5,796 nucleotides of DNA from Candidatus Hydrogenedentota bacterium. Its GTDB lineage: Bacteria > Hydrogenedentota > Hydrogenedentia > Hydrogenedentales > CAITNO01. Both the position numbers and the translations under genes were made by a program. The notes beneath the pieces are model-generated. The model saw nothing but the letters and a program-made list of their open reading frames with translations. It was not told where the DNA came from and did not search any database. Below are positions 5,193 through 5,796 of the stretch, in pieces (within the stretch, counting starts at the first letter, position 1; every line of letters begins with the position of its first letter). The stretch spans positions 1-5,796 of the forward strand of contig JAKLHG010000257.1 of the NCBI GenBank assembly GCA_022710255.1, given 5' to 3'.

Positions 5193-5796
5193 TTATTCTT
5201 GAGGATACAAACCGGTTGCATTCCGCTGGTCTTGTTGTTCTTTCGCTTCGTGGCGCAGCAGGTCCGCTTTCTCCCGGCAGACAATTGCCTGTTTGTTTTG
5301 TGCGGTTTGTTCGAAATACGCCGTCATTCGTTCCAAAACCCCGGCATAAGCCAATTTGTGCCGGGGAAATATGGGGCTGAGCCGCAGCATTTCCTCAAAT
5401 TCCTGTTGCGCCTGGGCCCATAAAAGTTCTTCATCTCCTTCAGGAGCCTCCAGCAGTTTCCAGACCAGCGCATTGGCCCGAATCAGGCGCATATCGGCAT
5501 GCGTGGGATTACGACGTAACATGATTTCGGACCAATCCATGAATTTCCTTATCCATTCAGGGCGGCGTTCCGCATAGGCAGGAGTAACAAAGGCCTGGAC
5601 GTAGAATTCATACCATTTTGCCAGGTGCATGGCCAATTCCGGGGAATGAGGAAACCAGCGGTCTTGACGTTCCAGTTCGCGCACCCACTCCCGACGGGCG
5701 GGGTCCTCGCGATGGTAAAGGATGGCATAGGTCAGGGCCCGCACGGTCTCGCCGATCTGGTTCGAGTCATAGGACCCCAAGCGTTCCGAGCCGCCG
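5193..5796 (-). CDS. C-terminal part of a TPR-like alpha-helical protein (N-terminus beyond window)
   Basis: The minus frame is open from the window edge to the TAA at 5195-5193, giving the last 200 residues of a longer protein. A TTG at 5780 could be read as a start, but it lacks a convincing ribosome binding site and the frame continues upstream without a stop, so I treat the gene as partial. The visible part is helical, rich in Trp, Arg and Glu, with TPR-like spacing (SPELAMHLAKWYEFY; NPTHADMRLIRANALVWKL; AQQEFEEMLRLSPIFPRHKLAYAGVL) and a charged tail ending near KEQQDQRNATG. No membrane segment, signal or catalytic motif is present here. Such tails occur on TPR scaffolds and on some O-antigen-ligase-like membrane proteins, but I cannot choose between them. 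It lies 198 bases upstream of the DUF1573 gene in the same direction. Confidence 0.7.
   Translation of the reverse strand, partial: GGSERLGSYDSNQIGETVRALTYAILYHREDPARREWVRELERQDRWFPHSPELAMHLAKWYEFYVQAFVTPAYAERRPEWIRKFMDWSEIMLRRNPTHADMRLIRANALVWKLLEAPEGDEELLWAQAQQEFEEMLRLSPIFPRHKLAYAGVLERMTAYFEQTAQNKQAIVCREKADLLRHEAKEQQDQRNATGLYPQE

Noticed and set aside
5778..5780. TTG as the true start of the TPR-like gene
   Set aside because: The frame remains open to the window edge and there is no good ribosome binding site upstream of the TTG.

Overview
The window holds five protein genes, all read from the minus strand, two of them cut by the window edges. Everything recognisable is exported: three probable lipoproteins (one DUF1080, one DUF1573, one alpha/beta-hydrolase-like) and one Sec-secreted alpha/beta hydrolase of the PhoPQ-activated (PqaA-like) family. 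The fifth is the C-terminal part of a helical, TPR-like protein. DUF1080 lipoproteins, multi-module DUF1573 lipoproteins and PqaA-like hydrolases with moderately high GC fit the PVC superphylum (Planctomycetota, Verrucomicrobiota, Lentisphaerota) or Hydrogenedentota. That placement is an inference from gene content, as there is no rRNA or other marker here.

In transcription order (high to low coordinates), 5796-5193 is the end of the TPR-like gene, followed by a 198-base gap with a consensus -10 box, two palindromes and a weak hairpin. 4994-3654 is the DUF1573 lipoprotein, closed by a strong intrinsic terminator at 3602-3563. 3444-1999 is the PqaA-like hydrolase, with its ribosome binding site in the loop of a small inverted repeat. 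A 255-base gap (1998-1744) with several short repeats but no convincing gene follows. 1734-421 is the DUF1080 lipoprotein, whose start is best placed three codons inside the longest frame. It overlaps by 8 bases the start of the last gene (428-1), a lipoprotein that looks like the N-terminal part of an alpha/beta hydrolase.

The terminator makes the DUF1573 gene separate from the genes after it. The DUF1080 and last lipoprotein genes form a coupled pair; the PqaA-like gene may be read with them or separately, since the gap shows no clear terminator. A plausible but unproven reading is an envelope set acting on glycosides or esters: a sugar-binding or 3-keto-glycoside-cleaving DUF1080 protein beside two different serine-hydrolase-type proteins. 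I see no mobile element, CRISPR array, RNA gene or defence system. The most useful oddities are the degenerate TIM-barrel-like N-terminus of the DUF1080 protein, the three Ig-like modules of the DUF1573 protein of which only the first keeps the Cys-Gly-Cys motif, and the operator-like palindromes before the DUF1573 gene.
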